NCBI GenBank assembly: GCA_039177555.1
Contig: JBCDFV010000069.1
Span: 1 to 15,307 of the forward strand
Direction: 5' to 3'
Source of the DNA: JANQGH01 sp039177555
Lineage (GTDB): Bacteria > Pseudomonadota > Alphaproteobacteria > DSM-16000 > Inquilinaceae
DNA: 15,307 nucleotides
Positions within the stretch are counted from its first letter, which is position 1, and the number at the start of each line of letters is the position of its first letter. A program made the translations under genes and the position numbers. The notes under the pieces were generated by a model. The model did no database searches. It worked only from the letters and a program-made list of their open reading frames with translations, and was not told where the DNA came from. This document shows, piece by piece, positions 13,588 to 15,307 of the stretch.

Positions 13588-14292
13588 ATGGACGAGCCCC
13601 CAAGAGAAAACCCGCCGCGAAACGACCCGCGCGGCGAGATCTATGTACGGCCTGTGCGCCAGCCGATGTTCAACGTGCCGCCGATCACCTTGGCGGCCGT
13701 GGGCGTCATCACCGCCATGTTCCTGCTTTTGCAGGTCGTGCCGCAGGATTGGCAGTATTGGATCGTCCTGCATTTCGCGCTTGTTCCGGCGCGACTGGCG
13801 GCGGCCTGGGCCGATCCGCTGGGGCCGCAGGCGCTGTTCGGGTTCGGCGGTCTGGTGCTGCATACGCTGGTTCATCTCGACTGGGTGCATTGGGCCTTGA
13901 ATGCCGGGTTCCTGCTGGCCTTCGGGGCCTTGTGCGAGCGGGTATTCGGGCCCAGGCGCTATCTGCTCTTGCTGCTGGTCGCGACGCTGTCCGGTGCGGC
14001 CGCCCAGTTGATCCTGGATTGGAGCGGCGGCTTCGTGATGTTCGGCGCGTCCGGCGCGGTGGCAGGCTGTTTTGCCGGCGCCAGCCGGCTGATGGTCAGC
14101 GCGCCCGACCCCAGGCGCCGGCGCACGGGGTGGAGCCTACTGATTGTGCTGGTCGGCACCAACGCGCTGTTGGCCGTCTTCGGCGGCGCGATGCTTGGCG
14201 TCGATGGGCAGATCGCCTGGCAGGCGCATCTTGGCGGCTTCGTCGGGGGCTGGTTGATGGCGTTTCGCCCGAACCGAATCCGGTTTCGCTAA
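13588..14292 (+). CDS. Rhomboid-family intramembrane serine protease
   Basis: The 234-residue protein cleaves (by family) transmembrane substrates within the inner membrane. A ~40-residue hydrophilic Pro/Arg-rich N-terminus (MDEPPREN) precedes about six membrane segments. Segment 2 holds LVHLDWVHWALNAGFLLAFG, with His96, His101 and Asn105 as the usual conserved residues. The catalytic Ser155 is in FGASGAVAG, and the catalytic His214 in QAHLGGFVGGWL. The ATG at 13588 is chosen by protein length; AAGGAG stands only 1 nt before it, unusually close. If that spacing is not functional, the ATG at 13666 (MFNVPPIT) would be an alternative. It is divergent from tetR, with dnaK 220 nt downstream. Confidence 0.9.
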   Translation: MDEPPRENPPRNDPRGEIYVRPVRQPMFNVPPITLAAVGVITAMFLLLQVVPQDWQYWIVLHFALVPARLAAAWADPLGPQALFGFGGLVLHTLVHLDWVHWALNAGFLLAFGALCERVFGPRRYLLLLLVATLSGAAAQLILDWSGGFVMFGASGAVAGCFAGASRLMVSAPDPRRRRTGWSLLIVLVGTNALLAVFGGAMLGVDGQIAWQAHLGGFVGGWLMAFRPNRIRFR

Positions 14293-14357
14293 CCCACACG
14301 CGCGGGTGGCAGGTGTGCCGGGCGGAGAAATGAATCGAAAACCGACTATCCGCGCGG

Positions 14358-14386
14358 CTTGTAGGGCCATTGGCCGTCGCCTATAT
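14358..14386 (+). promoter_or_regulatory. Possible heat-shock (RpoH-type) promoter of dnaK
   Basis: CTTGTAG (14358-14364), 15 nt, then CCTATAT (14380-14386) resemble the CTTG...C-TAT-T pattern of alphaproteobacterial RpoH promoters. The predicted leader before the dnaK ATG is about 120 nt. The call rests partly on dnaK usually being RpoH-controlled. The rest of 14293-14512 shows no gene. Confidence 0.4.
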
Positions 14387-14512
14387 CAGCGAAGGTGAGG
14401 CCGTTCCCAGCCATTCATTCGGGGGCCGGCCATTTGCATTCAAGAAGGGGATCTCCAAGAGGGTGCCTAATGGGGCCCGGCGAGACTCTGCCAACGAAGT
14501 ACGAGGGATAGA

Positions 14513-15301
<789 letters not shown>

Positions 15302-15307
15302 GCCTAG

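Noticed and set aside
13503..14333. 276-codon plus-strand frame overlapping the rhomboid gene
   Set aside because: Arg/Ala-rich shadow; the other frame has membrane segments and both catalytic motifs.

Overview
The window reads as chromosomal DNA of a high-GC alphaproteobacterium, probably a Rhodospirillales-like lineage. The evidence is a heparinase-like gene next to purH, a bactofilin, a DUF2244 gene beside nth, a Coq4-type protein suggesting a ubiquinone-using cell, and dnaK with alphaproteobacterial wording. There are no rRNA, tRNA, CRISPR, phage or transposase genes. All assignments come from reading motifs by eye.

Left part (1-4906): the 3' part of a heparinase II/III-family gene is followed by purH. 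A PfkB-type adenosine/ribokinase-like gene converges on purH with a 7-nt gap. A bactofilin gene runs divergently from the kinase and ends at a perfect 15-bp hairpin with T-runs on both sides, so the terminator can serve both strands.

Regulator and small-ORF region (4907-6474): a LacI-family gene has a readable promoter (TTCAGA-17-TATAAC) whose -35 box lies in a perfect 16-bp palindrome. Running the other way toward the shared terminator are two tiny ORFs (31 and 21 codons). Each has a good Shine-Dalgarno (SD), and their N-termini resemble each other (M-x-F/Y-L-x-P-I-A-x-x-L). A 9-bp GC hairpin separates them. This is the best candidate here for something undescribed.

Middle part (6523-11362): genes alternate in tail-to-tail pairs: DUF2244/cyclase-family hydrolase, AraC-Ogt alkylation-repair fusion/Coq4-like protein, and YjbR-like/small His-rich protein. 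In all three pairs the stop codons overlap by exactly 4 nt. Endonuclease III (nth) sits before them. The Coq4-like protein carries the HDxxHx11E metal motif behind an extra helical N-terminal region.

Right part (11057-14292): a minus-strand series runs TetR regulator, peroxiredoxin-like protein, DUF1848 (CxxxCxxC cluster) and the 101-aa protein. Two near-identical 16-bp palindromic sites, one before tetR and one before the peroxiredoxin gene, suggest autoregulated control. The TetR protein has a single cysteine, so redox sensing is possible. A perfect 15-bp inverted repeat places the DUF1848 start codon in its loop. A rhomboid protease gene follows on the plus strand.

Right end (14293-15307): dnaK, with a possible heat-shock-type promoter, runs to the window edge. 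Its last ~110 bases depart from the very conserved family sequence, mostly by apparent A-to-T changes, including two AAG-to-TAG stops. This looks more like sequence error at a contig end than a real truncation.
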